A stretch of 64,000 bases of DNA from T1Sed10-49 sp046498405 (GTDB lineage Bacteria > Actinomycetota > Nitriliruptoria > Euzebyales > Egibacteraceae): the NCBI GenBank assembly GCA_046498405.1, contig JAWOAS010000084.1, positions 13,911 to 77,910 on the forward strand, given 5' to 3'. A program made the position numbers and the translations under genes. Shown piece after piece: positions 14,544 through 23,238 of this stretch (position 1 is the first letter of the stretch; every line of letters starts with the position of its first letter). The notes beneath the pieces were generated by a model, which did not search any database, was not told the DNA's origin, and saw only the letters and a list, made by a program, of their open reading frames with translations.

Positions 14544-15308
14544 CTACCCGCTCGCGGCCTCGTCGGGTACGGGCTCGGCGTAGATGAACGAGGCGCGGCC
14601 CGAGCGCGCCGGCACGCTGAGCTGGGCGAGCTCCTCGACGCGGGGCTCGACCTCCGGCAGCGACGACAGGGCATCGAGCGCGCCACCGGGCAGGGCCAGC
14701 GCCGAGGCCATCGCCCCCGAGGGCCCGACGGCGGCGACCCGGTAGGGCTCCTCGAGGGGCTCGCCGTCGACGACGAGGCGCTCGTTGGCCTCACTGAAGG
14801 CCGAGGAGGCCACGAGCCGCACCCCCTCGACGTCGATGGCCTCGGCACCGGAGTCGCGCAGCTCGTGGACGACGTCGACGAGACGCTCGTGGGAGACCTG
14901 CCCGAGGGGATCGGCGATGTCGAGGACGAGTCCCTCGCCCTCGACCGGCGCCTCGCCCGAGAGCACGCGGAGGTCCTCGAGGCGCTGCTCGAGGCTGCGG
15001 CGGGCGAGGTCCTCGGCCTGCGCCGACGACTCGTACTCGAAGAGCAGCAGGCGCAGGTCGCTGATCTCCGACTGCAGGGCGTCGCCGCGCTGGGTGAGGT
15101 CGGAGAGGATGACCGCGAGGTCCTCCTCGCGCTCGACGGCGAGGCGCTCGTCGAAGGTCTCGGTGGCACGGACCTGCGCGACGAGGACGAAGCCGAGCGT
15201 GGCGCTGGCCAGCGCGATGCCGAGGCGCAGCCACGGCACGCCGCCACGCGCGGGCGAGGTGGCCTCCTGCCGCGTGGGCCGTGACGCCTGCTCGACCGAC
15301 TCGACCAT
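14544..15308 (-). CDS. DUF881 membrane-anchored protein (Rv1825-like)
   Basis: A 254-residue protein with a cytoplasmic N-terminus, one membrane helix (residues about 28-46), a coiled-coil (about 55-110) and an extracellular DUF881 domain (GEGLVLDIADPLG.., VDVVHELRDSGAEAIDVEGVRL). DUF881 proteins resemble YlxX/YlxW near division genes of Gram-positives; their function is unknown. The ATG at 15308 has no Shine-Dalgarno, but TACCAT lies 6 nt before it, so the mRNA may be leaderless. It is downstream of sbp, in the order of Rv1823-Rv1825. Confidence 0.85.
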   Translation of the reverse strand: MVESVEQASRPTRQEATSPARGGVPWLRLGIALASATLGFVLVAQVRATETFDERLAVEREEDLAVILSDLTQRGDALQSEISDLRLLLFEYESSAQAEDLARRSLEQRLEDLRVLSGEAPVEGEGLVLDIADPLGQVSHERLVDVVHELRDSGAEAIDVEGVRLVASSAFSEANERLVVDGEPLEEPYRVAAVGPSGAMASALALPGGALDALSSLPEVEPRVEELAQLSVPARSGRASFIYAEPVPDEAASG

Positions 15309-15314
15309 ATCCCC

Positions 15315-15320
15315 ATGGTA
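15315..15320 (-). promoter_or_regulatory. Leaderless-type -10 before the second DUF881 gene
   Basis: TACCAT on the minus strand, six nt before the ATG at 15308. With the usual -10 to +1 distance, transcription would begin at the start codon itself. Confidence 0.45.
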
Positions 15321-15327
15321 GGAGCGA

Positions 15328-15660
15328 CTAGGCCTGGAAGAGGTGGCGCCGCACCGCGGCGAGGTTCTGGAACATCCGCACGCCGAGGACGACGATGACC
15401 GCGGTCGACAGCTCGCTGCCGACGCCGAGCTGGTCGCCGAGGAAGACGAGGAACACCGCGAGCACGACGTTGCTGAGGAAGGACACGAGGAACACGCGGT
15501 CGGTGAAGGTCCCGTCGAGGCGCGCCCGCACCCCGCCGAAGACCGCGTCGAGCGCGGCGACGACGGCCACCGGCAGGTACGGCGCGAGGAACGCCGGGAC
15601 CTCGGGTTGCAGGACGAGGCCAAGCACCGCGCCGAGCAGCAGGGCGATGAGCGGGATCAT
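15328..15660 (-). CDS. sbp: Small basic protein Sbp (DUF1290)
   Basis: A 110-residue membrane protein with three or four hydrophobic segments: IPLIALLLGAVLGLVL at the N-terminus, APYLPVAVVAALDAVFGGVR, then FLVSFLSNVVLAVFLVFLGDQL. The DAVFGGVRARLDGTFTD stretch is the family signature. Sbp lies next to division genes in Bacillus and between two DUF881 genes in Actinomycetota; its role is not established. The ATG overlaps the upstream DUF881 stop (ATGA), so the two are co-translated. Confidence 0.9.
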   Translation of the reverse strand: MIPLIALLLGAVLGLVLQPEVPAFLAPYLPVAVVAALDAVFGGVRARLDGTFTDRVFLVSFLSNVVLAVFLVFLGDQLGVGSELSTAVIVVLGVRMFQNLAAVRRHLFQA

Positions 15661-16499
15661 CGGGGCTCCTCCCCACGGGGTTGGTCGACCGCGTCCTCGC
15701 CGACGGCCGGTGCCACCGGCTCGGCGAGCTCGAGGCGCACCGACCCCCGGTAGCCGGGCACCTCCGCGGCGGGCGTGCCCTCGAGGTCGAAGCGCAGCCC
15801 GTACTCGTCGCGCCAGGCCGCGAAGTCGGCGGCAAGCGGAGAGCCACCGACGCCCTGCTCGAGGGCCTCGCGGTCGCCGAGCGCGACGAGCTCGTAAGGC
15901 GGGGTGAGGACCTGGCGGTTGACGAGCACCGTCTGGCCCGCGCTGCGCACCGCGGTGACGCTGAGCACCCGCTGGTCGTTGACGGCGACGGCCTCGGCGC
16001 CGGCGGCGAAGAGCGTGTTGATCGCGAGCTGGAGGTCGACGTCCTGGATGCGGCAGTCGGCGGGCTGCTGGGGGCAGGGGTCGCGCGCGTCGTCGAGGAC
16101 GAGCACGACGCCGGGTCCGGCGAGGTCGGTGAGCCCGGCGGCGAGCTCGAGCTCCTCGACCTCGCGGTTGAGCTCCTCGACGCCGGCGAAGACGACGTCC
16201 TCGGTCTCGTCCACGCGCTCGCGGAGCTCGTCGAGCTCGGAGGAGAGCTCCTCGGTGCGCTCGATGCGCTCGCCGATGAGCGCGAGGAGCTCGTCCTTGC
16301 GCGCGTCCTGCGCCTCGACGACCTCGCGACCGGCCGACAGCCCCGTCGCGACGAGGAAGCCGACCACGAGCGCCCCGAGGGCGGTGAGGGCGGCCACGGC
16401 GCGCGTCGACCACGGCGCGCGCCAGCGTCGCGGGTCGCGGGGCCCGTAGTCGTGCGGCGGGCTCTCACCCAGTCCCAACGCGTCGGCCGGGTCCGCCAT
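15657..16499 (-). CDS. DUF881 membrane-anchored protein (Rv1823-like)
   Basis: A 280-residue paralogue of the other DUF881 protein. It has a Trp/Arg-rich cytoplasmic head, one membrane helix at about 38-56, a heptad-rich coiled coil at about 65-118 (ELSSELDELRERVDETED) and a DUF881 domain (GPGVVLVLDDARD, IQDVDLQLAINTLFAAGAEA). The two CxxxxxxxC cysteines in DPCPQQPADCRI could form a disulphide outside the cell. The ATG at 16499 with GAGGGG upstream is preferred over GTG 16508. It lies 27 nt after pgsA. Confidence 0.87.
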   Translation of the reverse strand: MADPADALGLGESPPHDYGPRDPRRWRAPWSTRAVAALTALGALVVGFLVATGLSAGREVVEAQDARKDELLALIGERIERTEELSSELDELRERVDETEDVVFAGVEELNREVEELELAAGLTDLAGPGVVLVLDDARDPCPQQPADCRIQDVDLQLAINTLFAAGAEAVAVNDQRVLSVTAVRSAGQTVLVNRQVLTPPYELVALGDREALEQGVGGSPLAADFAAWRDEYGLRFDLEGTPAAEVPGYRGSVRLELAEPVAPAVGEDAVDQPRGEEPR

Positions 16500-16526
16500 C
16501 GCCAACACCCCTCGTCGCCGCGGGCC

Positions 16527-17120
16527 TCAGCCGCGACGCAGCTCCCACGCCTTGCGGGCGTACTGCAGTCCAGCGGCATAGTAGGCGATGGTGCCGACGC
16601 CGGTCAGGGCCCAGGCCAGGGCCGACACCGCCGCGGCATCCCGCCAGGCGGCGGCGAGCAGCAGCGTGATCCCGGCGAAGAGCGCGGCGGTGGCGGCCTT
16701 GCCCGTGCGGTTGACCGGCATCGGCGCGAGCCCGCCGAAGAGCACGAGCGCACCGCCGACGACGAGGACGTCGCGGGTCACGAGCACGGCGACGAGCGCG
16801 GGCGGGACGACGCCGGCGGCCAGCAGGCTCAGCAGGGCGCCGACGATGAGGAGACGGTCGACGAGCGGGTCGAGGACGGCGCCGAGGCGGCTGGCCTGAT
16901 CGAAGCGTCGCGCGATGTAGCCGTCGACCCAGTCCGAGGCGGCGATCGCCACGAGCAGGGCCAGCGCCGGTCCGTAGGCGGTAGGGCCGAGCACGAGCCA
17001 GGCGAAGACGGGGATGCCGGCAAGGCGCAGCGCGGTGATCGCGTTGGGCACGGTGAGCACACGCGCGCGCGGCTCGGCCGGCGTACCCTCGCCGCGTGCG
17101 CCAGCATCGAACAGGCCCAC
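16527..17120 (-). CDS. pgsA: CDP-alcohol phosphatidyltransferase (PgsA-like)
   Basis: Membrane enzyme transferring a phosphatidyl group from CDP-diacylglycerol to an alcohol, most likely glycerol 3-phosphate. The 197-residue protein has five or six membrane helices and the complete catalytic motif D-G-x2-A-R-x8-G-x3-D-x3-D (DGYIARRFDQASRLGAVLD, then PLVD). GTG 17120 is preferred over ATG 17150 because GAGGAG lies 7 nt before it. It opens the block as pgsA2/Rv1822 does in M. tuberculosis. Whether the product is phosphatidylglycerophosphate or another lipid cannot be told from sequence. Confidence 0.88.
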   Translation of the reverse strand: MGLFDAGARGEGTPAEPRARVLTVPNAITALRLAGIPVFAWLVLGPTAYGPALALLVAIAASDWVDGYIARRFDQASRLGAVLDPLVDRLLIVGALLSLLAAGVVPPALVAVLVTRDVLVVGGALVLFGGLAPMPVNRTGKAATAALFAGITLLLAAAWRDAAAVSALAWALTGVGTIAYYAAGLQYARKAWELRRG

Positions 17121-17253
17121 CGTCTCACTCCTCGTCGTCGACGCCCGCATCCTCGCGCCACCGCCGGCGGGGCGCCAGGCGAGGGCGTGCGGGTGGCGGC
17201 TGCGCCAGCGCGCGGGTAGCCTGCGCCCCCGGCGGCCGCGCTGCGGCCGTCAC

Positions 17254-17329
17254 CGGGATGTGGCCCAGTTTGGTCCAGGGCGCCGCTCTGGGGGAGCGGA
17301 GATCGGCGGTTCGAATCCGCCCATCCCGA
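17254..17329 (+). tRNA. tRNA-Pro (anticodon GGG)
   Basis: A full 76-nt cloverleaf can be folded by eye. The acceptor stem CGGGATG/CATCCCG has seven pairs, the D stem is GCCC/GGGC, and the anticodon stem CCGCT/AGCGG carries the loop CTGGGGG (anticodon GGG). The variable loop has five nt, the T stem is GGCGG/CCGCC with loop TTCGAAT, and the discriminator is A. The CCA end is not encoded. It reads codon CCC. Confidence 0.95.
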
Positions 17330-17402
17330 CGTGGCGCCGGTGTGCGGCGTCCGCCCCCGCGCCGGCGCCCGGCACGTCGCCATCGACGAGCGAGGAGCGG
17401 CC

Positions 17403-17627
17403 GTGAGCAGCGTCGACATCGAGCAGCGCCCGAGGGTCGCCGAGCCCGACGACGGCGACCACGAGCGGTTCAGCCACTACGTGCCGCGCTCGTCGATCGT
17501 CGAGAGCGCGGTGACCGGCAAGGCGGTGACCGCCCTGTGCGGCAAGCGCTGGGTGCCCTCACGCGACCCCGAGCGCTTCCCGATCTGCCCGGAGTGCAAG
17601 CGCATCAAGGCCGAGCGCGGGGGCTGA
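17403..17627 (+). CDS. DUF3039 family protein
   Basis: A 74-residue protein of a family known from Actinomycetota, function unknown. The pattern is DGDHERFSHYV, ESAVTGKAVTALCGKRWVP, DPERFPICPECKRI. Its Cys plus CPEC set looks like a zinc site. The GTG at 17403 has GAGGAG 5 nt upstream; the longer frame from 17331 begins at the tRNA end and is unlikely. It faces der, whose stop lies only 7 nt away. Confidence 0.85.
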   Translation: MSSVDIEQRPRVAEPDDGDHERFSHYVPRSSIVESAVTGKAVTALCGKRWVPSRDPERFPICPECKRIKAERGG

Positions 17628-17634
17628 GGACGCG

Positions 17635-19014
17635 CTAGCGGCCGCGCTCCTCCCAGCGTGGGCGCACCCGCACGCCGAAGTCGATCGGCGTGCCGGCGAA
17701 GCCGAAGGTCTCCCGCAGCGAGCGCTCGAGGTAGCGGCGGTAGCCGTCCTCGACCTTGCCGCTGGCGAAGACCCGCACCGTCGGCGGGCCCACGGCGACC
17801 TGGGTGGCGTAGCGCAGACGCACGGTGTGACCGGCCACGAGCGGCGGCGGATGCTCGGCGACGGCCTCGGCGAGCCAGTCGTTGAGCCGTGAGGTCGGCA
17901 CCCGTCGGCGCCACTCGGCGATCACCGCGTCGATGGCGTCGGGGAGCTTGCTCACCCCCCGACCCGTCGTGGCCGCGGTGCGCACGACCGGGGCGTCGGG
18001 CAGGAAGTGCAGCAGCCGCTCCTGCTCCCGCTCGCGCAGGCGGCGGGACTCCTCGTCGATGCGGTCCCACTTGTTGAGCACGAGGACGAGGCCGCGTCCA
18101 GCGTCGAGGACCTGCCGGGCGAGCTTCTGCTCCTGCTCGCCGATGACGTCGTCGACGTCGACGATGAGCAGCGCCACCGCCGCCGAGGACAGCGCGCGCA
18201 GCGTGCGCACCGTCGAGTAGTACTCGGTGGGGTCCCCGCCGCGGCGCACCCGCGCGCGTCGGCGCAGGCCCGCGGTGTCGACGAAGCGGTAGGACCGCCC
18301 GTCGCCGAGGCGCACGACGGTGTCGACGGCATCGCGCGTCGTGCCCGGACGGTGGTCGACGATGGCCCGCTCGGCCCCGACGAGGCGGTTGAAGAGGCTC
18401 GACTTGCCGACGTTGGGCCGGCCGATGAGCGCGACGCCGGGCACGCCCTCCTCGTCGGGATCGGGACGGTCGAACGCCGCGTCGGCCTCGAGCCGGTCGA
18501 GGACGACGTCGAGGAGGTCACCCGAGCCGGTGCCATGCAGCGCGCTGACCGGCACCGGGTCACCGAGGCCGAGGGCGTGGAGGTCGGCGACCGCCGCGAC
18601 GAGCGCGCCGGGGGCGCCGAGGGTGTCGGCCTTGTTCGCCACGACGACGACCCTCGCCCCGCCGCGCCGCAGCCAGCCCGCCACCGCCGCGTCGTCGTCG
18701 GTGATGCCGACGGTGGCGTCGACGACGAAGAGCACGAGGTCGGCGTGCTCGGCGGCGAGCTCGGCCTGGGCGGTCACCGCCGCGGCGAGCGGGTCGTCGA
18801 GGTCGCCCCAGCCGGGGGTCCACCCGCCCGAGTCGACGATCGAGACCGTCCGCCCGCGCCACTGCGCCTCGTGGGAGGTGCGGTCGCGGGTCACCCCGGG
18901 GCGCTCCTCGACGATGGCCTCCCGCGCGCCGGCGAGGCGGTTGACGAGCGTCGACTTGCCGACGTTGGGCCGTCCGACGACCGCGACGACCGGCGGTCCA
19001 CTGGGCTCGGTCAT
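17635..19014 (-). CDS. der: Der (EngA), double-GTPase ribosome assembly factor
   Basis: Acts in 50S subunit maturation. The 459-residue protein has two G domains in tandem: G1 motifs GRPNVGKST (about residue 14) and GRPNVGKSS (about 197), with DSGG/DTAG switch II motifs and NKAD/NKWD specificity motifs. A C-terminal KH-like domain follows (VRLRYATQVAVGPPTV). The ATG overlaps the cmk stop (ATGA), the common cmk-der coupling. Confidence 0.96.
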   Translation of the reverse strand: MTEPSGPPVVAVVGRPNVGKSTLVNRLAGAREAIVEERPGVTRDRTSHEAQWRGRTVSIVDSGGWTPGWGDLDDPLAAAVTAQAELAAEHADLVLFVVDATVGITDDDAAVAGWLRRGGARVVVVANKADTLGAPGALVAAVADLHALGLGDPVPVSALHGTGSGDLLDVVLDRLEADAAFDRPDPDEEGVPGVALIGRPNVGKSSLFNRLVGAERAIVDHRPGTTRDAVDTVVRLGDGRSYRFVDTAGLRRRARVRRGGDPTEYYSTVRTLRALSSAAVALLIVDVDDVIGEQEQKLARQVLDAGRGLVLVLNKWDRIDEESRRLREREQERLLHFLPDAPVVRTAATTGRGVSKLPDAIDAVIAEWRRRVPTSRLNDWLAEAVAEHPPPLVAGHTVRLRYATQVAVGPPTVRVFASGKVEDGYRRYLERSLRETFGFAGTPIDFGVRVRPRWEERGR

Positions 19015-19679
19015 CGGCTGGCCTCCTCGTCGTCCCTCGACGCGGCCAGCGCCGAGCGGGCCATCGCCTCGAGGCGGTCGAGGACCTCCTCGGCGGCGAG
19101 GTCGTCGGTGGCGACGACGACCGCCTCCCGGGCCCGGCCCATCTGCGCGGCGTCGGCCTCGTCACGCGCGGTGAGCTCGGCGGTGAGGCGCTCGGCGACC
19201 CCGGGGGCGGTGAGGCCGAGCTGGCCGGCCCGACGGCGCGCGCGCTCGGCGGGAGCGGCGGTCAGCCACACCTTGAGGTGCGCGTCGGGCACGACGACGG
19301 TGCCCGCGTCACGGCCCTCGACGACCGCGCCGCGCTCGCGGACCCCGGCGCGCTGTCGCTGGAGGAGCGCGGCACGGACCTCGGGGTGCGCCGCCACCGC
19401 GGAGACGCTCGCGGTGACCTCCGGCCCCCGGATCGCCTCCTCGACGTCCTCGCCGTCGAGCAGGGCGCGGCCCTCGCGCAGGCCGATCGCCGCCTCCCGG
19501 ACGACCGCGGCGCTGGCCGGTCCATCGGCGGGGTCGACCCCGGCGCGCAGCACCGCGAGGGCCGCCGTGCGGTAGAGCGCGCCGGTGTCGACGTGGGGCA
19601 CGCCGAGGCGCCGGGCGAGGCCACGCGCGGCGGTCGACTTGCCGACGCCGCTGGGGCCGTCGATCGCGACGACGATCAC
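19011..19679 (-). CDS. cmk: Cytidylate kinase
   Basis: Phosphorylates CMP and dCMP. The 222-residue protein has the P-loop AIDGPSGVGKSTAARGLA at residues 6-23, VDTGALYRTAALA and the family's VVEGRDAGTVVVPDA. An Arg-rich lid (ERARRRAGQL) follows. Encoded between aroA and der with overlaps at both ends, so it belongs to one long transcription unit. Confidence 0.95.
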   Translation of the reverse strand: MIVVAIDGPSGVGKSTAARGLARRLGVPHVDTGALYRTAALAVLRAGVDPADGPASAAVVREAAIGLREGRALLDGEDVEEAIRGPEVTASVSAVAAHPEVRAALLQRQRAGVRERGAVVEGRDAGTVVVPDAHLKVWLTAAPAERARRRAGQLGLTAPGVAERLTAELTARDEADAAQMGRAREAVVVATDDLAAEEVLDRLEAMARSALAASRDDEEASR

Positions 19680-20965
19680 GTGCCCACCTCCCGCTGCTCG
19701 AGGCCGAGGCCGGCGACGTCGTGCCAGAAGCCCGGGTAGGTCTTGGCCACGCAGCCCGGGTCGGCGATGGCCACGCCCGGCAGCGCCGCGCCGAGCGCGG
19801 CGAAGGCCATCGCGAGGCGGTGGTCGTCGTGGGTCTCGAGCGTGGCCGGGCCCCGCGCGGTGCCGCCGGTGATCCGCAGGCGCTCGGGCGCCTCCTCGAC
19901 GGCGACGCCGAGCTTGCCGAGCTCGCCGGCGAGCGCCGCGAGCCGGTCGGTCTCGTGGGCCCGGGCCACGCCCACGCCGCGGATCGTGCTCGTGCCCTCC
20001 GCGAGCGCGCAGAGCACCGCGAGGCTCGTGACCTGGTCGGGCATCGCCGCGAGGTCGACGTCGACGGCGGCGAGGCGGTCGGGGCCCTGCACGGTGAGCG
20101 CGTCACCGTCGCGGCGGACCTCGCAGCCCATCGCCGCGAGGACGTCGGCGAAGCCGGCGTCGGGCTGGCGTGCGCCGGCCGCGGCGTTGGCGACGGTGAC
20201 CGCTCCCCCGCTGGCCGCGGCGAGGGCATGGAGGTGACAGGCCGCGCTCGCGTCGTGCTCGACGCGGACGTCGGGGGCGCGCAGGCCCCCGGGACGCACC
20301 GTCCAGACACGCGCCGGCCCCTCGACGATGCCCGCGCCGGCGTCGGCGAGGGCGCCGACGGTGAGGTCGACGTAGCCGTCGGCGGCCAGGCCGCGCAGCC
20401 GCACCTCGACGTCGTCGTCGGCGAACGGGGCGACGAGGAGCACCGCGCTCGCGAACTGGCTGGACTGGCGCACGTCGACGGTGGCCTGCCCGCCACGCAG
20501 GCCGCCGCCCCGGCTCTCGGTGGGCGGGTAGCCGTCGGCGCAGGCGACGTTGCCGCCGAGGTCGCCGAGCGCGGCGACGAGGGGGGCGATCGGCCGTCGC
20601 CGCAGCGGCGCCGCCCCGGTGACGACGACCGGGCCGTCGGCCAGGGTGGCCATCGCGGTGGCAAAGCGCATCGTCGTGCCCGACAGGCGGGCGTCGATCG
20701 GCCCACCGGGGGCGGTGAGCCGGCCCGCCTGACCGGCGACCCGCCAGCGGCCGGCCTCGACGGCGACCTCGGCGCCGAGCGCGCTGACGGCCTCGCGCAT
20801 CGCCGCGGCGTCGTCGCTGTCGAGCGGCTCGCGCAGGACCCCCTCGCCGTCGGCCAGCGCGGCGATCGCGAGGAGGCGGTTCGTCATCGACTTCGACGCC
20901 GGGACCGCGACGGTGCCGGCGACCCGGCCCGGCAGCACCTCGAGGGCCCGTCCCGGCGCGCTCAC
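19676..20965 (-). CDS. aroA: 3-phosphoshikimate 1-carboxyvinyltransferase (EPSP synthase)
   Basis: Sixth step of the shikimate pathway. The 429-residue enzyme shows ASKSMTNRLLAIAALADG, LSGTTMRFATA, VRQSSQFASAVLL and the TDRLAALAGELGKLG region. HDDHRLAMAFAALG and AKTYPGFWHDV close the chain. The motif at the glyphosate loop reads LSGTTMRF rather than the enteric GNAGTAMRP. The GTG at 20965 overlaps the tyrA stop (GTGA). Supplies chorismate for the adjacent tyrA and aroH. Confidence 0.95.
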   Translation of the reverse strand: MSAPGRALEVLPGRVAGTVAVPASKSMTNRLLAIAALADGEGVLREPLDSDDAAAMREAVSALGAEVAVEAGRWRVAGQAGRLTAPGGPIDARLSGTTMRFATAMATLADGPVVVTGAAPLRRRPIAPLVAALGDLGGNVACADGYPPTESRGGGLRGGQATVDVRQSSQFASAVLLVAPFADDDVEVRLRGLAADGYVDLTVGALADAGAGIVEGPARVWTVRPGGLRAPDVRVEHDASAACHLHALAAASGGAVTVANAAAGARQPDAGFADVLAAMGCEVRRDGDALTVQGPDRLAAVDVDLAAMPDQVTSLAVLCALAEGTSTIRGVGVARAHETDRLAALAGELGKLGVAVEEAPERLRITGGTARGPATLETHDDHRLAMAFAALGAALPGVAIADPGCVAKTYPGFWHDVAGLGLEQREVGT

Positions 20966-22098
20966 GGGACGCGCTCCCAGACCTCGTGCCCGCACGCGGC
21001 CAGCGCCGCCCGCGCCGCGCCGGCGGCTTCGACGCCGGCGATGAGCAGGCGCAGCTGCCCGCGACCGCCCTCGGCGGCGTGCTCGATGGAGAGGTCCTCG
21101 ATGTTGACCGGCACCGCCCCGACCGTCGTCGTGACCTCGGCGAGCACGCCGGGGCGGTCGGGGATGGCCACGAGCAGCTCGACGAGCGTGCCCGAGGGCA
21201 CCTCCTTGCCCGGCAGGGCGCGCCGCGCCGCGCGGGCGCGGTCGAGCACCTCGCGCAGCCCCTCGTCGTCGGCGGCGGCCAGGGCGGTGCGCAGGTCGGC
21301 GACGTGCGCGGCGTAGTCGTCGAGCACCGCGGTGATCGCCGCGCGGTTCTCCCGGACGATCTCGAGCCAGAGGTCGGGGTTGCTCGCCGCCACGCGCGTG
21401 GCGTCGCGGAAGCCCCCCGCGGCCAGCAGGAGCAGCCCCGCGTGCTCCTCGCGGGCCCGCTCGCTCGCGAGGTTCATGAGCGTCGTCGCGGCGAGCTGCG
21501 GCAGGTGGCTGACGACGGCCACGAGGAGGTCGTGGCGCTCGGGCGCGACCGCGAGGGGGCGCGCGCCGAGGCGGGTCACGAGGGCGTGGAGCCTTCCGAA
21601 GGCCAGCGGGTCGGTGTAGGTCGTCGGGGTGAGCAGGTACGTCGCGCCGACGAAGAGCTCGGCGGAGGCGTGGGCGGCGCCGACCTCGTGCGAGCCGGCC
21701 ATGGGGTGCCCGCCGATGACGTGGGCGTGCGCGGGCGCGGCGCGCTGCAGCGCCTCGACGACGCTGGCCTTGACGCTCGCGACGTCGGTGAGCAGCGCCC
21801 CCGGCGCGAGCGCCGGCCCAACCTCGGCGGCGGCGGCCCCGACCGCCGAGACCGGCACGGCGAGCACGACGAGGTCGGCGCCCTCGGCGGCGGCGGGCGC
21901 CGACGGCGCGGCCTCGGTGACCGCGCCGCGGCGCAGCGCCGTGGCGAGCTCGCCCTCGTCGGCGTCGTAGCCGACGACGGCGTCGATGTCGACGAGCCGG
22001 CGCAGGGCCAGGCCCAGCGAGGCGCCGATGAGCCCGGTGCCGATGATCGCCACCCGCCGTGGCGCGCGCTGCTGCAGCGCGGTCGAGGCGTCGGTCAT
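20962..22098 (-). CDS. tyrA: Prephenate dehydrogenase with C-terminal ACT domain
   Basis: Tyrosine pathway enzyme oxidising prephenate with NAD(P)+. The 378-residue chain has a Rossmann motif IIGTGLIGASLG (residues 18-29), the catalytic GGHPMAGSHEVGAAHA region, and SHLPQLAATTLMNLA. From about residue 300 an ACT domain follows (LVELLVAIPDRPGVLAEVT), presumably for feedback control by tyrosine. It begins 13 nt after aroH and overlaps aroA. Confidence 0.93.
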   Translation of the reverse strand: MTDASTALQQRAPRRVAIIGTGLIGASLGLALRRLVDIDAVVGYDADEGELATALRRGAVTEAAPSAPAAAEGADLVVLAVPVSAVGAAAAEVGPALAPGALLTDVASVKASVVEALQRAAPAHAHVIGGHPMAGSHEVGAAHASAELFVGATYLLTPTTYTDPLAFGRLHALVTRLGARPLAVAPERHDLLVAVVSHLPQLAATTLMNLASERAREEHAGLLLLAAGGFRDATRVAASNPDLWLEIVRENRAAITAVLDDYAAHVADLRTALAAADDEGLREVLDRARAARRALPGKEVPSGTLVELLVAIPDRPGVLAEVTTTVGAVPVNIEDLSIEHAAEGGRGQLRLLIAGVEAAGAARAALAACGHEVWERVP

Positions 22099-22111
22099 CC
22101 TCGCGCGCCGC

Positions 22112-22483
22112 TCACTCGGGCAGGTCGCTGCGCAGCTGCCGGGCCTCGTGGAGGTAGGCGTGGCGCAGCTGCGCGCGCGGCGTGTCGGTGTGGATGTGGG
22201 CGAGCACGCGGATGCACCGCGGGATGTTCGTCGGCCCGGCGATGTCGAGCTCGCGCATGCAGAGCATCGGCACGTCGGCGATGCCCGCCGCGCGCACCGC
22301 CTCGGCGGGGTAGGCGCTGCGGAGGTCGTCGGTGGCGGTGAAGACGAGGCTGATGACCTCGTCGGTGGTGAGGGCGTTGCGCTCCATGAGCGCGGCGAGC
22401 AGCTCGCCGGTGCGCTCGAGGACCGCCTCGCGGTCGTCCTCCTCGACGGTGGTGGCGCCTCGCAGCGCGGCCACGTGGGTCAC
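22112..22483 (-). CDS. aroH: Chorismate mutase, AroH class
   Basis: Monofunctional, trimeric AroH-type mutase turning chorismate into prephenate. The 123-residue product has LRGATTVEEDD at the N-terminus (Arg of the active site), ISLVFTATDDLRSAYPAEAVR, VPMLCMRELDI and IRVLAHIHTD. These match the Bacillus AroH pattern, not the AroQ helical fold. The GTG overlaps the rluB stop. Together with tyrA directly downstream it makes a two-step branch to 4-hydroxyphenylpyruvate. Confidence 0.93.
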   Translation of the reverse strand: MTHVAALRGATTVEEDDREAVLERTGELLAALMERNALTTDEVISLVFTATDDLRSAYPAEAVRAAGIADVPMLCMRELDIAGPTNIPRCIRVLAHIHTDTPRAQLRHAYLHEARQLRSDLPE

Positions 22484-23238
22484 GGGGTGCTGCCCTCCCT
22501 CGTGTCGTCGCGGTCGCCGCCGAGGCCGACGGCGGCGTAGAGCGCGCGCACCTCGTCGGTGCGCAGCGGCCGGAACTTGCCCGGCGCGATGTCGCCGAGC
22601 GGCAGCGGCCCGATCGCGACGCGTGCGAGCCGCTCGGCGGGGTGGCCGACCGCCGAGAGCATGCGGCGCACCTCGCGCTTGCGGCCCTCGGCGAGGACGA
22701 GCTCGAGGAGCACCCGCTCTCCGGACTGCCCGAGCTCGCGCACGCCGCGGGCCCGCGCGAGGCCATCGTCGAGCTCGACGCCCTCCTGCAGCAGCCGCAG
22801 GGCGCGCCGGCGCACCGGGCCGCGCACCTGCGCGACGTAGGTCTTGGCGATCTCGTAGCGCGGATGGGCGAGGCGGTTGGCGAGCTCGCCGTCGTTGGTC
22901 AGCAGCAGCAGCCCCTCGGTGTCCTGGTCGAGGCGCCCGACGGGGTAGACCCGGGGCGAGGGCGGCACGAGGTCCATGACCGTCGGCCGGTCCTGCGGGT
23001 CGGTGACCGTCGTGACCACGCCCCGGGGCTTGTTGAGCAGGAGGTGGACGAGGGTGGGGTTGACCGGCACGCGCTCGCCGTCGACGGCGACGCTGTCACG
23101 CTCGGGGTCGGCCTTCGCGCCGAGGGCCACGACCTCGCCGCCAACGGTCACCCGCCCCTCGGCGATGAGCTCCTCGCAGGCCCGCCGGCTGCCGACCCCG
23201 GCCGCGGCGAGGAGCTTCTGCACGCGTTGCTCGCTCAC
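22480..23238 (-). CDS. rluB: 23S rRNA pseudouridine synthase, RluB/RsuA family
   Basis: A 252-residue protein with an N-terminal S4 RNA-binding domain (VQKLLAAAGVGSRRACEELI) and the RsuA-type catalytic domain. The catalytic Asp is in VGRLDQDTEGLLLLTNDG; the conserved ending GRKREVRRMLSAVGHPAERL follows. It probably modifies position 2605-equivalent in helix 93, as RluB does. The GTG at 23238 overlaps the scpB stop. The scpA-scpB-rluB order is widespread in Gram-positives. Confidence 0.92.
   Translation of the reverse strand: MSEQRVQKLLAAAGVGSRRACEELIAEGRVTVGGEVVALGAKADPERDSVAVDGERVPVNPTLVHLLLNKPRGVVTTVTDPQDRPTVMDLVPPSPRVYPVGRLDQDTEGLLLLTNDGELANRLAHPRYEIAKTYVAQVRGPVRRRALRLLQEGVELDDGLARARGVRELGQSGERVLLELVLAEGRKREVRRMLSAVGHPAERLARVAIGPLPLGDIAPGKFRPLRTDEVRALYAAVGLGGDRDDTREGSTP

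Noticed and set aside
17331..17402. N-terminal extension of the DUF3039 protein
   Set aside because: The extra 24 codons start two bases after the tRNA end, have no ribosome site and are not part of the family.
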